This document shows, one piece after another, positions 45,271 through 54,141 of a stretch of 64,000 nt of DNA (position 1 is the first letter of the stretch; the number at the start of each line of letters is the position of its first letter). This DNA comes from DASSFG01 sp035547915 (GTDB taxonomy: Bacteria > Planctomycetota > Planctomycetia > Pirellulales > JAICIG01), in assembly GCA_035547915.1 (NCBI GenBank), contig DASZTS010000139.1, positions 90,236 to 154,235 of the forward strand, read 5' to 3'. Position numbers and translations under genes: made by a program. The notes beneath the pieces were generated by a model that saw only the letters and a program-made list of their open reading frames with translations, was not told where the DNA came from and searched no databases.

Positions 45271-46734
45271 CTAGCTGGCCGACGACGGCGGCTCGTCGGA
45301 CGATGCCGAGGGCTCCTGCCCGGCAGGCGGCGATTCGGCGGAAGGGGAGGGGGCCGGGGGCGTTGAATCAGCGGAAGACGGCTCCGACTGGGGCGCGACG
45401 GTCACGCCGGCCGCGTCCTTTTCCAGCGGGGGCAACCCATAAGCGTGATCGGCGCCTTCGATATGCACGTCGTCCAGATCGGTGCCGTCGTCGTCGCGGC
45501 GCAACAGGAAATAGATACCCGTCGAAGCGGTCCAAAAGTAACTGTAGACGAAGCCCAAGGCGGCAAGCCGCACGCAGCCGTTCCAGAAGTAGAGCAGGTT
45601 CGCGCCGCCCCGGCCGAACACGCCCAGCGAAGCACGGTCGCCAAAGATTTGATCCATGCGCTGACCACCGGCAGTCCAACTCGCCGCCCAAACCGGCAGA
45701 TAGGCCACCCACGTGGCGAAATAGTCCACGAACAACCAGCCCAACCCGCCCAACACCGTCACGATTACGGCATAGAACAGGTAATGCAGCGGCCGATGGT
45801 AGACGTACGACCAAGAGCGGCTCAACGCATCGAAGCTGTCGGTCCCCTCGGTGCTGATCGTCGGCCACATCAAGGGCCATCCGAAGAGCAAGGCCAGCAA
45901 CAGCAAGGCCATGATGAACGAGGCAACGAGCGCCAACGGCCAGACCACGCCGGCCAACAGCAGCCCGATGTCGAGCCGCATGAGCAATCCCAATACGAAC
46001 AATGGACTGGCGCAGATGAGCAAGCCGACGAGCGGTAGGAGGGGAGCGACGAAGTAACTCGACCATTTACCGACCGCATAACCGAGAGCTGCACGCACGC
46101 CGACGTTCTCCTCACGGCCGAATTGCAAGGCGGCACGGCGGGTGATCGCGCCGCCGAAGATGGCCCAGACGGCAGCCGCCCACAAGCAACAGCAGAGCAG
46201 GAACGCCAAGCCCGTTATTCCGAGCTGGCGATCGAAAAGCTGACGAAAAGGCGCCCCGAGCTGCAGCCAGGCACCCCAAAAAGGATTGTCCGGATAGCGT
46301 CCGAGCTGCGGAGGGACGGGCCGCAAAAGCTCTTTCTGGCTGGGCTCGACCAACGAATGGGCGGTCACGGGGCCTAGACTGGGGCGAGACGCAGCCGATT
46401 GCAAGTCGGAGCCCGCCTCCGAACCCAGTGTCCGGCTCGACTCATTCTGACCGGGTTGGGAGGGAAACGATCCCCAGGGCCAGCCGCCCTGCTGCTCGCG
46501 CCACGGACAGCTCTGGTAGAACGGTCCGTTGACCCACTCCTTGAGCGGCTGGTCGGCGGTGCCGCTGAACACATTGGCCAGCAACCACCAGCCGAAGATC
46601 GTGAGCAACACGCCGGCGGCCGCGAGCATGAGCTGTCCGACTTGGATCGAGAGGCGGAACGAGCGAAGCAACAACAACCAAGGAAAGAGTTCGCGCCAGG
46701 CAATTTCTCGAAGCGGCCCGCCATCGTTCGGCAT
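45271..46734 (-). CDS. Polytopic membrane protein, unknown function
   Basis: A 487-residue protein with about six or seven membrane segments (for example LMLAAAGVLLTIFGWWLLANVF, LAFLLCCCLWAAAVWAIF, LLPLVGLLICASPLFVLGLLM, VIVTVLGGLGWLFVDYFATW). The segments lie between charged loops, with a large outer loop near residues 65-170. The C-terminal 70 residues are Pro/Ser/Ala-rich and disordered. No family is recognised. It lies upstream of the nrnA-like gene on the same strand, 41 bp apart, and might share its transcript. Confidence 0.65.
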   Translation of the reverse strand: MPNDGGPLREIAWRELFPWLLLLRSFRLSIQVGQLMLAAAGVLLTIFGWWLLANVFSGTADQPLKEWVNGPFYQSCPWREQQGGWPWGSFPSQPGQNESSRTLGSEAGSDLQSAASRPSLGPVTAHSLVEPSQKELLRPVPPQLGRYPDNPFWGAWLQLGAPFRQLFDRQLGITGLAFLLCCCLWAAAVWAIFGGAITRRAALQFGREENVGVRAALGYAVGKWSSYFVAPLLPLVGLLICASPLFVLGLLMRLDIGLLLAGVVWPLALVASFIMALLLLALLFGWPLMWPTISTEGTDSFDALSRSWSYVYHRPLHYLFYAVIVTVLGGLGWLFVDYFATWVAYLPVWAASWTAGGQRMDQIFGDRASLGVFGRGGANLLYFWNGCVRLAALGFVYSYFWTASTGIYFLLRRDDDGTDLDDVHIEGADHAYGLPPLEKDAAGVTVAPQSEPSSADSTPPAPSPSAESPPAGQEPSASSDEPPSSAS

Positions 46735-46826
46735 ATGACATTCCTCTGATAAATGGCGGCATTATAAGGAGATTTGCCAGCCAGACACAGAGGCGCGCCC
46801 GACGTGGTTTCGACGGGGCGTTCCGG

Positions 46827-47015
46827 CTACGCTCGATGTTTTTCGTCGCCTTCTGATTCGGCGTCTTCGTCATGCCGTTCGACCGGCACGGAATAGCCTT
46901 CCCCGAGCCACCGCCCCAGGTCGATGCGGCGGCAACGGTCGCTGCAAAACGGCAGGCTCGTCGATTGCGTGCTGTCGAAACGCTTGGCGCAGATCGGGCA
47001 GCGCACCCAGGACAT
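46827..47015 (-). CDS. yacG: YacG-like zinc protein (DNA gyrase inhibitor family)
   Basis: A protein of about 62 residues. The YacG zinc site is clear: CPIC near the start and CSDRC after 15-17 residues, followed by the conserved DLGRWL. YacG binds gyrase B in E. coli. The C-terminal part is Glu/Asp-rich (ERHDEDAESEGDE), a common disordered tail. The ATG at 47015 overlaps the end of the upstream zinc-ribbon gene by bases; TTG at 47024 is the longer option. Confidence 0.88.
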   Translation of the reverse strand: MSWVRCPICAKRFDSTQSTSLPFCSDRCRRIDLGRWLGEGYSVPVERHDEDAESEGDEKHRA

Positions 47016-47020
47016 GGCCG

Positions 47021-47341
47021 TCAATCTTTGCTCTTCGACTTCTTTTTCTCGGTCTTGGCGGGTGCCGGCTTGCTCTCGGCGCTTTTGGATTCGGACTTCG
47101 TTTCCGATTTGCTCTCGCTGGCCGGCTTATCGGCTTCCGCCCGCTTCTTGTACGAATCGCTACGGTAGTCGGTCTGATAGAAGCCCGAGCCCTTGAAGAC
47201 GATGGCCGCCCCCGGGCCGATCAATCGCCGCAGCTTCCGCCTGCCGCACTCCGGACACTTCTTCTCCGGTTCGGCCGTGATCGATTGAAACAGCTCGAAC
47301 TTGTGATCGCACGCGTCACAAACGTAATCGTAGGTTGGCAT
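47021..47341 (-). CDS. FmdB-family zinc ribbon protein
   Basis: A 106-residue protein. The N-terminal MPTYDYVCDACDHKFELFQSI with KKCPECGRRKLRRLIG is the FmdB zinc ribbon, with two CXXC pairs. FGSGFYQTDYR-like text (FKGSGFYQTDYRSDSY) follows, as in other FmdB members. The C-terminal half is Lys/Ser/Glu low-complexity (SKSETKSESKSAE). The function is unknown; it was named after a regulatory gene of formamidase. It lies at the end of the chaperone cluster and overlaps yacG. Confidence 0.85.
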   Translation of the reverse strand: MPTYDYVCDACDHKFELFQSITAEPEKKCPECGRRKLRRLIGPGAAIVFKGSGFYQTDYRSDSYKKRAEADKPASESKSETKSESKSAESKPAPAKTEKKKSKSKD

Positions 47342-47423
47342 AGGCGGGTAATAGGTTGGGGAGATTTCGTTGCCGGTTTTGGGTGCCGCGATGCGGAGCT
47401 ATTCGTCTACCATCGCCCCTTGT

Positions 47424-47999
47424 TCAGGTCTCCGCCCGTTTCCCGTCCGAGTCGGCGGCCGACGTCGAAACGATCACCTGGGCCGGGCGGAGCACCCGGT
47501 CGTGAAGTTGGTAACCATCCTGGGCGACGTGCACCACGGTGTTCGGCGGATATTCGTTCGACGGCTGCTGCAAAATGGCCGCGTGCAGGTGCGGATCGAA
47601 CGGTTTGTGCAACGCGTCGATGCGGGTGCAGTGGTGTCGCGAGAGGACTCCTTCGAGTTGCTGGGCGACCATCTTGAAACCGGCCAGCAGGCCGCCCGCC
47701 TCGGGCGACTTTTCGGCGGCCTGGATGGCCCGCTGCACGTTGTCGATCACCGGCAGGAGATCGCCGAGCAACGGCAACTGAGCATAGCGCCGTTCGTCCT
47801 CCATCTCCTTCCGCATCCGCCGGCGAGAATTCTCCAGCTCGGCCTGCGCACGCAGCGCTCGATCCCTAGCGGCAGCTAGCTCTCCCCGGAGAGACACCGT
47901 GTCATTCGTCCCTTCGTGCGCCGACTGGTCCATCACCGCGTCGGCTGCTGCCGCCGCGCCTTCTGTTTCCGTCGATTCGTTCCGTTCTTGGTCTTGCAT
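47424..47999 (-). CDS. grpE: GrpE, DnaK nucleotide exchange factor
   Basis: A 191-residue protein. An acidic disordered N-terminus (ESTETEGAAAAADA) precedes the long coiled coil (LAAARDRALRAQAELENSRRRMRKEMEDERRYA) and the C-terminal beta domain with HLHAAILQQPSNEYPPNTVVHVAQDGYQLHDRVLRPAQVIVS. This is the GrpE layout. It removes ADP from DnaK. The gene stands 37 bp after dnaJ; dnaK is not in the window. Confidence 0.93.
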   Translation of the reverse strand: MQDQERNESTETEGAAAAADAVMDQSAHEGTNDTVSLRGELAAARDRALRAQAELENSRRRMRKEMEDERRYAQLPLLGDLLPVIDNVQRAIQAAEKSPEAGGLLAGFKMVAQQLEGVLSRHHCTRIDALHKPFDPHLHAAILQQPSNEYPPNTVVHVAQDGYQLHDRVLRPAQVIVSTSAADSDGKRAET

Positions 48000-48036
48000 G
48001 GGTTGCCTACGCGTACTTTCCCTCTCTGCGCCTCAT

Positions 48037-49188
48037 CTAGCCTGCCGCCGTCTCTTCGTCCGGCATGAAATAATCCTTCAGCTTCTCGAAGAAGCTCTTG
48101 CGATGCGCGCTCACGTTGGTCTGCTCTTCTTCGGCCAGCTCACGCAGCAGTTCCTCCTGCCGCGGTGTGAGGCTCTTAGGCACCTCTAAGCCGACCTGCA
48201 CCAGCAGATCGCCTTTGCTGCGCTGCCGCGGATCGGGCATGCCACGGCCGCGCAGGCGAAAAACATCGCCCGGTTGTGTACCGGCGGGCACGGTCAATTC
48301 CTCGCGGCCGTCGAGCGTCGGCACCTCGATCACGGCGCCGAGCGCCGCCTGCGAATAGGTGAGCGGCACCTGGCATACCAGGTGTTGCCCTTCGCGGTGG
48401 AAGAGCGAGTGTTCCTTGATGGTGATGAAGCAATAACAATCGCCCGGCGTGCCGCCCTCGGCACTTTGATTCCCTTCGCCGCCCAACCGCAATCGCGTGT
48501 CGCCGTCGACCCCCGCCGGAATGTGAACGTCGCGTTCTACGCGGCGACGAACTTGGCCCTCGCCGCGACACTGCGGACACGGGTCCTTGATTGTGCTGCC
48601 TGCGCCGCGACAAGCGGGACAGGTGGTCTGTACGCGAAAGATACCGGTGGACTGCACCACCTGTCCTTGGCCGCCGCAGTACCGGCAGGTCTCCGGCTTC
48701 GAGCCCGGTTTCGCGCCCGAACCCTGGCACTCGTCGCAACGTTCCGCCCGTTCGAACCGTATCTTCTTGGTCGCGCCGCGGGCGGCTTCCAACAGGTCGA
48801 GCGTGACATCGGCCCGCACATCGCTGCCGCGCCGGGCCCGTCGGCCGCGACCCCGTCGTCCGCCGCCGAAGATCTCTCCGAACAATCCTTCGCCGAAGAT
48901 ATCGCCGAAGGCCTCGAAGACGTCGTTCACGTCGCCGAAGTGCCGTGCCCCGCCGGGGCCGTCGACGCCGGCGTGACCGTAGCGATCGTAACGCGCCCGC
49001 TTATCGGGATCGCTCAGCACCTCGAACGCCTCGGCGCATTCCTTGAAGCGGGCGACGGCTTCTTCGTTGCCCGGGTTCTTGTCGGGATGGTATTGGATCG
49101 CCAGCTTGCGGTAGGCCGCCGCGATCTCCTTATCGGAGGCCGTTTTCACGACCTCGAGAACCTCGTAGTAATCGCGTTTGGCTGCCAT
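48037..49188 (-). CDS. dnaJ: DnaJ co-chaperone
   Basis: A protein of about 383 residues. The N-terminal J domain has HPD in IQYHPDKNPGN; a Gly-rich region follows (GDIFGEGLFGEIFGGGRRGR), then four zinc motifs (CDECQGSG, CRYCGGQG, CPACRGAG, CPQCRGEG) and the client-binding C-terminal domain. It brings unfolded proteins to DnaK and stimulates its ATPase. A hairpin separates it from the upstream groEL. ATG 49188 gives the standard start MAAKRDYYEVL; ATG 49197 is also possible. Confidence 0.94.
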   Translation of the reverse strand: MAAKRDYYEVLEVVKTASDKEIAAAYRKLAIQYHPDKNPGNEEAVARFKECAEAFEVLSDPDKRARYDRYGHAGVDGPGGARHFGDVNDVFEAFGDIFGEGLFGEIFGGGRRGRGRRARRGSDVRADVTLDLLEAARGATKKIRFERAERCDECQGSGAKPGSKPETCRYCGGQGQVVQSTGIFRVQTTCPACRGAGSTIKDPCPQCRGEGQVRRRVERDVHIPAGVDGDTRLRLGGEGNQSAEGGTPGDCYCFITIKEHSLFHREGQHLVCQVPLTYSQAALGAVIEVPTLDGREELTVPAGTQPGDVFRLRGRGMPDPRQRSKGDLLVQVGLEVPKSLTPRQEELLRELAEEEQTNVSAHRKSFFEKLKDYFMPDEETAAG

Positions 49189-49287
49189 ACTCACCATAGC
49201 TGTCGCCGGTCGCTGTCACTCGTCGTTCCAATTATAGGTCCGGCATGCCGATCGCGGACAGACGAGTCGGACCACCCGCGCCGCAAA

Positions 49288-49316
49288 CGGGCCACCTCTC
49301 TTTACGAGGTGGCCCG
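49288..49316 (-). terminator. Strong hairpin between groEL and dnaJ
   Basis: An 11-bp perfect stem (CGGGCCACCTC with GAGGTGGCCCG) and a 7-nt loop in the 190-bp gap. Read on the minus strand it is followed by TTTG only, so it is either a weak terminator, an attenuator or a processing site that lowers dnaJ-grpE expression relative to groEL. Confidence 0.5.
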
Positions 49317-49378
49317 GTGAGCGAGCGCGAAAGCGACTTCGTACCTGCCCGGCTACGGCACCTGGCCGAGACCGAACC

Positions 49379-50998
49379 TTATCGCACGGCGCCTTCGATC
49401 TGCGTCTTCTTCTTGTCGTCCTTGTCGAAGGTGGTCACCATGGCTTCGGTGGTGAGCATCAGGGCCGCGATGCTGGCCGCGTTGCTCAACGCACTGCGGA
49501 CGACCTTCAACGGATCGATGACGCCCGCCTTGTACATGTCGACGTACTCCGCCTTGTTGGCGTCGTAGCCGATGTTCACCGGCTTGCGGCTGACCTCGTC
49601 GGCCACGACCGAGCCATCGATCCCACAGTTGTCGACGATCTGCTTCATCGGCGCCGCGAGGGCGTGCAGCACGATGTCGACACCGATCTTCTCGTCACCC
49701 TTGGCGCTGTTGCGGACCTTTTCGACCGCTTCTTTGCAACGCAGCAGAGCGACGCCGCCGCCGGGCAAAATGCCTTCTTCGACCGCGGCACGCGTGGCGT
49801 GGAGGGCGTCCTCGACGCGGGCCTTCTTCTGCTTCATGTCGGCTTCGCTGCTGGCGCCGACGGAGATGATGGCCACACCGCCGGTCAGCTTGGCGAGCCG
49901 CTCTTGGAACTTCTCGCGGTCGTATTCGCTCTCGGTCGCTTCGATCTGGTTGCGAATCTGCTGGATGCGGTTCTGGATCTCGTCCTTCTTGCCGGCGCCC
50001 TGCACGATGGTCGTGTCGTTCTTGTCGACGGTGACCTGCTTGGCGCGGCCCAGATGGCCCACTTCCAGGTTTTCCAACTTGATGCCCAGGTCTTCGCTGA
50101 TCAGCGTACCGCCGGTCAGCACGGCGATGTCGCCGAGCATGGCCTTGCGGCGATCGCCGAAGCCGGGGGCCTTGACGGCGCACACGTTCAACACGCCGCG
50201 CAGCTTGTTGACCACCAGCGCCGTCAGGGCTTCGCTCTCGACGTCCTCGGCGATGATCAACAGCGGCTTGCCGATCTGGTTGACTTTCTCGAGGATCGGG
50301 ATCAGCTCACGGAGGTTGCTGATCTTCTTCTCGTGAATGAGGATGTACACGTCGTTGATCAGGCAGTCCATCTCGGCCGGCCGATTGATGAAGTACGGCG
50401 AGATGTAGCCCTTGTCGAACTGCATCCCTTCGACCAACTCCTTGGTCGTTTCGGTTCCCTTGCCTTCCTCGACCGTGATGACGCCGTCCTTGCCGACGTT
50501 TTCCATCACTTCGGCCAACAGGTTACCGATCTCGGTATCGTTGTTGGCGCTGATGGCGCCTACCTGAGCGATCTCGGCCTTGCTCGAGACGGGTTTAGCC
50601 ATGCTCTTGAGGTGCTCGATGGCCGCCTCGACCGCCTTCTCGATGCCGCGGCGGACCGCCATCGGATTGCTGCCGGCCGCGATGTTGCGAGTACCTTCCT
50701 TGAAGATGGCTCGGGCCAACACGGTGGCCGTCGTCGTGCCGTCGCCGGCGATGTCCGACGTCTTCGAGGCCACTTCGTTCACGAGCTTGGCGCCCATGTT
50801 CTCGAAGCGGTCCTCGAGTTCGACTTCTTTGCTGACCGTCACACCGTCCTTGGTCACGGTCGGGCCGCCGAACGACTTGTCGATGATCACGTTGCGGCCG
50901 GTCGGGCCCATCGTCACGGCGACCGCGTCGGCCAGTTTCTCTACGCCCTTGAGCATTTTCGCTCGGGCTTGGTCTTCGAAGAGGAGTTGCTTGGGCAC
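49379..50998 (-). CDS. groEL: GroEL chaperonin, second copy (no GGM tail)
   Basis: A 539-residue 60-kDa chaperonin. The nucleotide motif VAVTMGPTGRNVIID and DGTTTATVLARAIF are typical, as is the apical-domain text. The C-terminus ends KDDKKKTQIEGAVR with no GGM repeat, unlike the copy at 51435-53129. The start is GTG with AAGGAA upstream. It follows groES by 62 bp on the same strand. Lack of the tail is known in some minor GroELs of bacteria with several copies, which often have narrower client sets; that role is inference here. Confidence 0.94.
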   Translation of the reverse strand: MPKQLLFEDQARAKMLKGVEKLADAVAVTMGPTGRNVIIDKSFGGPTVTKDGVTVSKEVELEDRFENMGAKLVNEVASKTSDIAGDGTTTATVLARAIFKEGTRNIAAGSNPMAVRRGIEKAVEAAIEHLKSMAKPVSSKAEIAQVGAISANNDTEIGNLLAEVMENVGKDGVITVEEGKGTETTKELVEGMQFDKGYISPYFINRPAEMDCLINDVYILIHEKKISNLRELIPILEKVNQIGKPLLIIAEDVESEALTALVVNKLRGVLNVCAVKAPGFGDRRKAMLGDIAVLTGGTLISEDLGIKLENLEVGHLGRAKQVTVDKNDTTIVQGAGKKDEIQNRIQQIRNQIEATESEYDREKFQERLAKLTGGVAIISVGASSEADMKQKKARVEDALHATRAAVEEGILPGGGVALLRCKEAVEKVRNSAKGDEKIGVDIVLHALAAPMKQIVDNCGIDGSVVADEVSRKPVNIGYDANKAEYVDMYKAGVIDPLKVVRSALSNAASIAALMLTTEAMVTTFDKDDKKKTQIEGAVR

Positions 50999-51060
50999 GT
51001 TATAGGGTTCCTTGCGGTTGGATTTTTGTGGTCAATGAAGAGGCTGCGAAGCGATCGGCA

Positions 51061-51360
51061 TCAGGCCAAGACCTTCGCCAGAATGTCGGTCTCGCGGAGG
51101 ATCTTGACGTCCTGGCCGTTGAGCTCGATCTCGGTGCCCGAGTACTTGCCGTAGATCACCTCGTCGCCCACCTTGACCGACATCGAGCCGCGCTCGCCGC
51201 TGTCCATCAGCTTGCCGGGACCGACCGAGATCACCGTGCCGCGCTGCGGCTTCTCCTTGGCCGTATCGGGCAACACAATACCGCCGGCCGTCATCTGCTC
51301 GGCCTCCATCGGTTCCACCACAACCCGGTCATCCAGCGGACGAAGCGATACATTCTTCAT
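51061..51360 (-). CDS. groES: GroES co-chaperonin
   Basis: A 99-residue co-chaperonin. LRPLDDRVVVEPMEAEQMTAGGIVLPDTAKEKPQRGTV includes the mobile loop (GGIVLP) that binds GroEL. The C-terminal EVIYGKYSGTEIELNGQDVKILRETDILA is standard. It caps the GroEL chamber. The ATG has AAGGAA upstream. It lies between the two groEL genes, 74 bp after the first and 62 bp before the second, and could serve both. Confidence 0.95.
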   Translation of the reverse strand: MKNVSLRPLDDRVVVEPMEAEQMTAGGIVLPDTAKEKPQRGTVISVGPGKLMDSGERGSMSVKVGDEVIYGKYSGTEIELNGQDVKILRETDILAKVLA

Positions 51361-51434
51361 GGTTTCTTAATTCCTTCTTATCTCGTGAATTTATTTTTGT
51401 TCGAAAGAGATCGCAGCACAGCCCGAGGCTCGGA

Positions 51435-53129
51435 CTACATTCCCATGCCGCCCATGTCACCCATGCCTCCCATTCCGCCCATGCCACCCATACCTCCCAT
51501 GCCACCCATACCGTGGTCGTGGTGGCCGCCCGCCTCCGGCTCTTCTTCCTTGGGGATCTCGGTGACGAGAGATTCGGTCGTCAGCAACAACGCCGCGACA
51601 CTGGCAGCGTTTTGGAGAGCCGTACGTACCACCTTGGCCGGGTCGATGATGCCGGCGGCGACCAGGTCGGTGTACGTGTCCTTGTCGGCGTCGTATCCTT
51701 CGTTCTTACCCTTGAGCTGACGCACGCGATTCACAACCACCGCGCCGTCGGCGCCGGCGTTGTTGGCGATGCAGCGCAACGGATAATCGAGCACGTTCTT
51801 GACGATACGGGCACCGAGGGCCTCGTCGCCTTCCAGGTCGAGCTTCTCCAGGGCCTTCTCGCTGCGGATCAGAGCCACACCGCCGCCCGGAACGATCCCT
51901 TCCTCCAAGGCCGCCTGCACAGCCGCCTTGGCGTCTTCGAGCAGGTGCTTGCGCTCCTTCATTTCGGTCTCGGTGGCGGCACCGCAGTTGATCTGCGCCA
52001 CACCGCCGGAGAGCTTCGCCAACCGTTCCTGCAATTTCTCGCGATCATACTCGCTGTCGGTCGCGTCGATCTCGCGGCGAATCTGCTCGGCGCGGCCGTC
52101 GATGTCGGCCTTCTTGCCGGCGCCTTCCACAACCGTCGTATTCTCGGCGGTGATGATGAGCTTCTTAGCACGACCCAGGTCGGTCAACTTGACGGCATCG
52201 AGCGAGATGCCCAGATCCTTGAAGATGGCCGTGCCGCCCGTGAGGGTCGCGATGTCGCCCAACATCGCCTTGCGGCGGTCGCCGTAGCCGGGAGCCTTGA
52301 CCGCGCACACGTTGAGGATGCCGCGCATCTTGTTGACGACGAGCGTGGCGAGCGCCTCGCCTTCGACGTCCTCGGCGATGATCAACAGTGGCTTGTTCGC
52401 CTTGCTGATCGCTTCCAAGATCGGCACCAGGTTCTTGGCGGTCGAGATCTTCTCTTCGTAGATGAGCAGATAGCAGTTCTCCAACTCGACGGTTTGCTCG
52501 TCCTGGTTCGTCACGAAGTGCGGCGAGAGATAGCCGCGGTCGAATTGCATCCCTTCGACCACCTCGACCGATGTTTCGGAATGCCGGCCCTCTTCGATGG
52601 TGATGACGCCGTCCTTGCCGACCTTGAGGAACGCGTCGGAGAGCACGTCGCCGATGCTCGGATCGTTGTTGCCGGCGATCGTGGCGATCTGCTTCAATTC
52701 GGTCTTATTCTTCTCGTTGATCGGCGAAGCCAGCTTGGCGATAGCCTCGATGACCTGCGCGGTGGCTTTGTTGATGCCGCGCGAGAGGGCCATCGGATCG
52801 GCGCCGGCGGCGATCATCTTCAAACCTTCGCGGAAGATGGCCTCGGCCAGCACGGTGGCGGTCGTTGTGCCGTCGCCCGCGACGTCGTTCGTCTTGCTGG
52901 CGGCCTCTTTGACGAGCTGCGCACCGAGATTCTCAAACGGGTCGTCAAGCTCGATGTCTTCTGCGACGGTGACACCGTCTTTGGTCACCTTGGGCGACCC
53001 CCAACCCTTGTCGAGCACGGCGTTGCGCCCACGCGGGCCGAGCGTGCTGCGAACGGCACGCGCCAACTTCGACGCGCCGGCCAACAGCGGCTGCCGCGCT
53101 TCGTCATCAAAGACCATCTGCTTTGCCAC
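51435..53129 (-). CDS. groEL: GroEL chaperonin, first copy (with GGM tail)
   Basis: A 564-residue chaperonin. The nucleotide site VRSTLGPRGRNAVLD and DGTTTATVLAEAIF are typical. The C-terminus has HHDHGMGGMGG and a run of GGM repeats (about residues 535-564), the flexible tail that fills the chamber floor. The start is GTG with AGGAGG 8 nt upstream (53138-53143). It is the first gene of the chaperone cluster. With 560 residues and a His-Asp-His stretch just before the tail, it may bind metal there, which is a guess. Confidence 0.95.
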   Translation of the reverse strand: MAKQMVFDDEARQPLLAGASKLARAVRSTLGPRGRNAVLDKGWGSPKVTKDGVTVAEDIELDDPFENLGAQLVKEAASKTNDVAGDGTTTATVLAEAIFREGLKMIAAGADPMALSRGINKATAQVIEAIAKLASPINEKNKTELKQIATIAGNNDPSIGDVLSDAFLKVGKDGVITIEEGRHSETSVEVVEGMQFDRGYLSPHFVTNQDEQTVELENCYLLIYEEKISTAKNLVPILEAISKANKPLLIIAEDVEGEALATLVVNKMRGILNVCAVKAPGYGDRRKAMLGDIATLTGGTAIFKDLGISLDAVKLTDLGRAKKLIITAENTTVVEGAGKKADIDGRAEQIRREIDATDSEYDREKLQERLAKLSGGVAQINCGAATETEMKERKHLLEDAKAAVQAALEEGIVPGGGVALIRSEKALEKLDLEGDEALGARIVKNVLDYPLRCIANNAGADGAVVVNRVRQLKGKNEGYDADKDTYTDLVAAGIIDPAKVVRTALQNAASVAALLLTTESLVTEIPKEEEPEAGGHHDHGMGGMGGMGGMGGMGGMGDMGGMGM

Positions 53130-53751
53130 AGTGGTTTCCTCCTGGCTTGTTTGTTTGAGAGGCGAATAAACGGTGGGTGATTTGTTTCGGCAGCGCTCGA
53201 CCGGCTCGCATCGTAACCGGGTGAGTCACAATCGACTCGGAAACCCAGCTAGACCGAACCCCGGCCACATTGGCAGCCTTCGGCCCGCGCGCAAAAGCCC
53301 GAAAAGCACACTGCGTGCCAAGGTTGTGCGACGATCCGTAACATCCTTGACAGAAGTGATTTAGTGCTTTTGGTTCGGTTCGAAGGCAAAGGCCCAGGCG
53401 GACGGATGGAGAGTGTCAATTTGGCAGTCGGCCGGATGAGGCATACACGCGTCGAAAGGACATCTGGAGGAACCCAGCCCGGTCCGATCGCCCTTTCGAC
53501 ACGCGAGAAGGGCGCTGACGGGCTTGCAGCGAAACGTTCCACGACGAGCTTCTGTCGTGCATCCGGATTCCTGCCTGCATTGGGACGACCCGCACGGCTC
53601 GGAAGTCAAAACTTGGTCGTTGCCGACGAGCGCGTCACCTGACGGATTTTTTATCTGGCGGAGCGCTCAAAAGGCCGCCCAAATCATTGCGTTCTGGTGG
53701 CTTCAGGCCGATAATGCGAATGCAGCATCGGTCCCCAGTCGGAGCCCTACC
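53130..53751. other. Gap between groEL and EF-hand gene
   Basis: About 620 bp with no gene I can support. Short frames exist on both strands but look like chance. It holds the likely control region of the chaperone operon (including a sigma-54-like site at 53306-53319) and of the EF-hand gene. No clear CIRCE palindrome is present. Confidence 0.55.
53306..53319 (-). promoter_or_regulatory. Sigma-54-like -24/-12 element upstream of groEL
   Basis: Read on the minus strand, TTGGCACGCAGTGTGCTT has the GG and GC dinucleotides exactly 10 nt apart, as in sigma-54 promoters (TGGCAC ... TGC). It lies about 180 bp before the first groEL start. TTTGC is normal at -12; here it is TGTGC. Pattern evidence only. 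Confidence 0.3.
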
Positions 53752-54099
53752 ATGACCGCGTCCCGCCTCTCGTTGCCAATCGTCGTCGTCGCTGCTTTGG
53801 TTTTGTTGGTCATCGAACCGTCGTCGTCCGCGGCCCAGTTCCGCGGGGGTTTCGGCGCCTATCAGAGAATGGCCCAGCAATCGGCCAAGATGATGCAGCA
53901 GCAAATCCAGGCCCAACAAAAGCAGCAGAAGGAGCAGCAAGAGGCCTTCATGCGGCGCTTCGACACCAACAAGAACGGCAAGATCGACGGCAAGGAAAAA
54001 GGGCCGGCACAGAAGTATCTCCGTTCGCTGGAACTCGGCAAAGATCCGGACAAGGCCGTCAAGTCGCTGGGCCGTCCGTCCAGCTCGCGATCGAGATGA
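53752..54099 (+). CDS. Small secreted EF-hand protein
   Basis: A protein of about 115 residues. The N-terminal LSLPIVVVAALVLLVIEPSSSAA is a signal peptide. A Gln/Lys-rich stretch (QQQIQAQQKQQKEQQ) follows. One canonical EF-hand loop, DTNKNGKIDGKE, has Asp1, Asn3, Asn5, Gly6, Ile8, Asp9 and Glu12, so it should bind calcium. Only one EF-hand is present, and EF-hands usually work in pairs. The role is unknown. The ATG at 53752 has GGAG about 8 nt upstream. Confidence 0.75.
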   Translation: MTASRLSLPIVVVAALVLLVIEPSSSAAQFRGGFGAYQRMAQQSAKMMQQQIQAQQKQQKEQQEAFMRRFDTNKNGKIDGKEKGPAQKYLRSLELGKDPDKAVKSLGRPSSSRSR

Positions 54100-54141
54100 C
54101 GTCTACCGGGCAGGGGAGCTTAGAACCTGCGCCGGAACCTG

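Noticed and set aside
49664..51154. Long plus-strand frame opposite the second groEL and groES
   Set aside because: Same cause. The composition is rich in Asp, Arg, His and Val runs that come from codon bias, not from a fold.
51513..53180. Long plus-strand frame (555 codons) opposite the first groEL
   Set aside because: It mirrors the GC-rich third positions of groEL and has no family motif or ribosome site. The minus-strand gene is a clear chaperonin.
53340..53380. Possible CIRCE half site upstream of groEL (TTTAGTGCTTTT)
   Set aside because: Only part of one half matches, and the second half is absent at the needed spacing.
53364..53642. Small frames in the gap before the EF-hand gene
   Set aside because: They overlap each other on opposite strands, have no ribosome site and no residue pattern of a folded protein.
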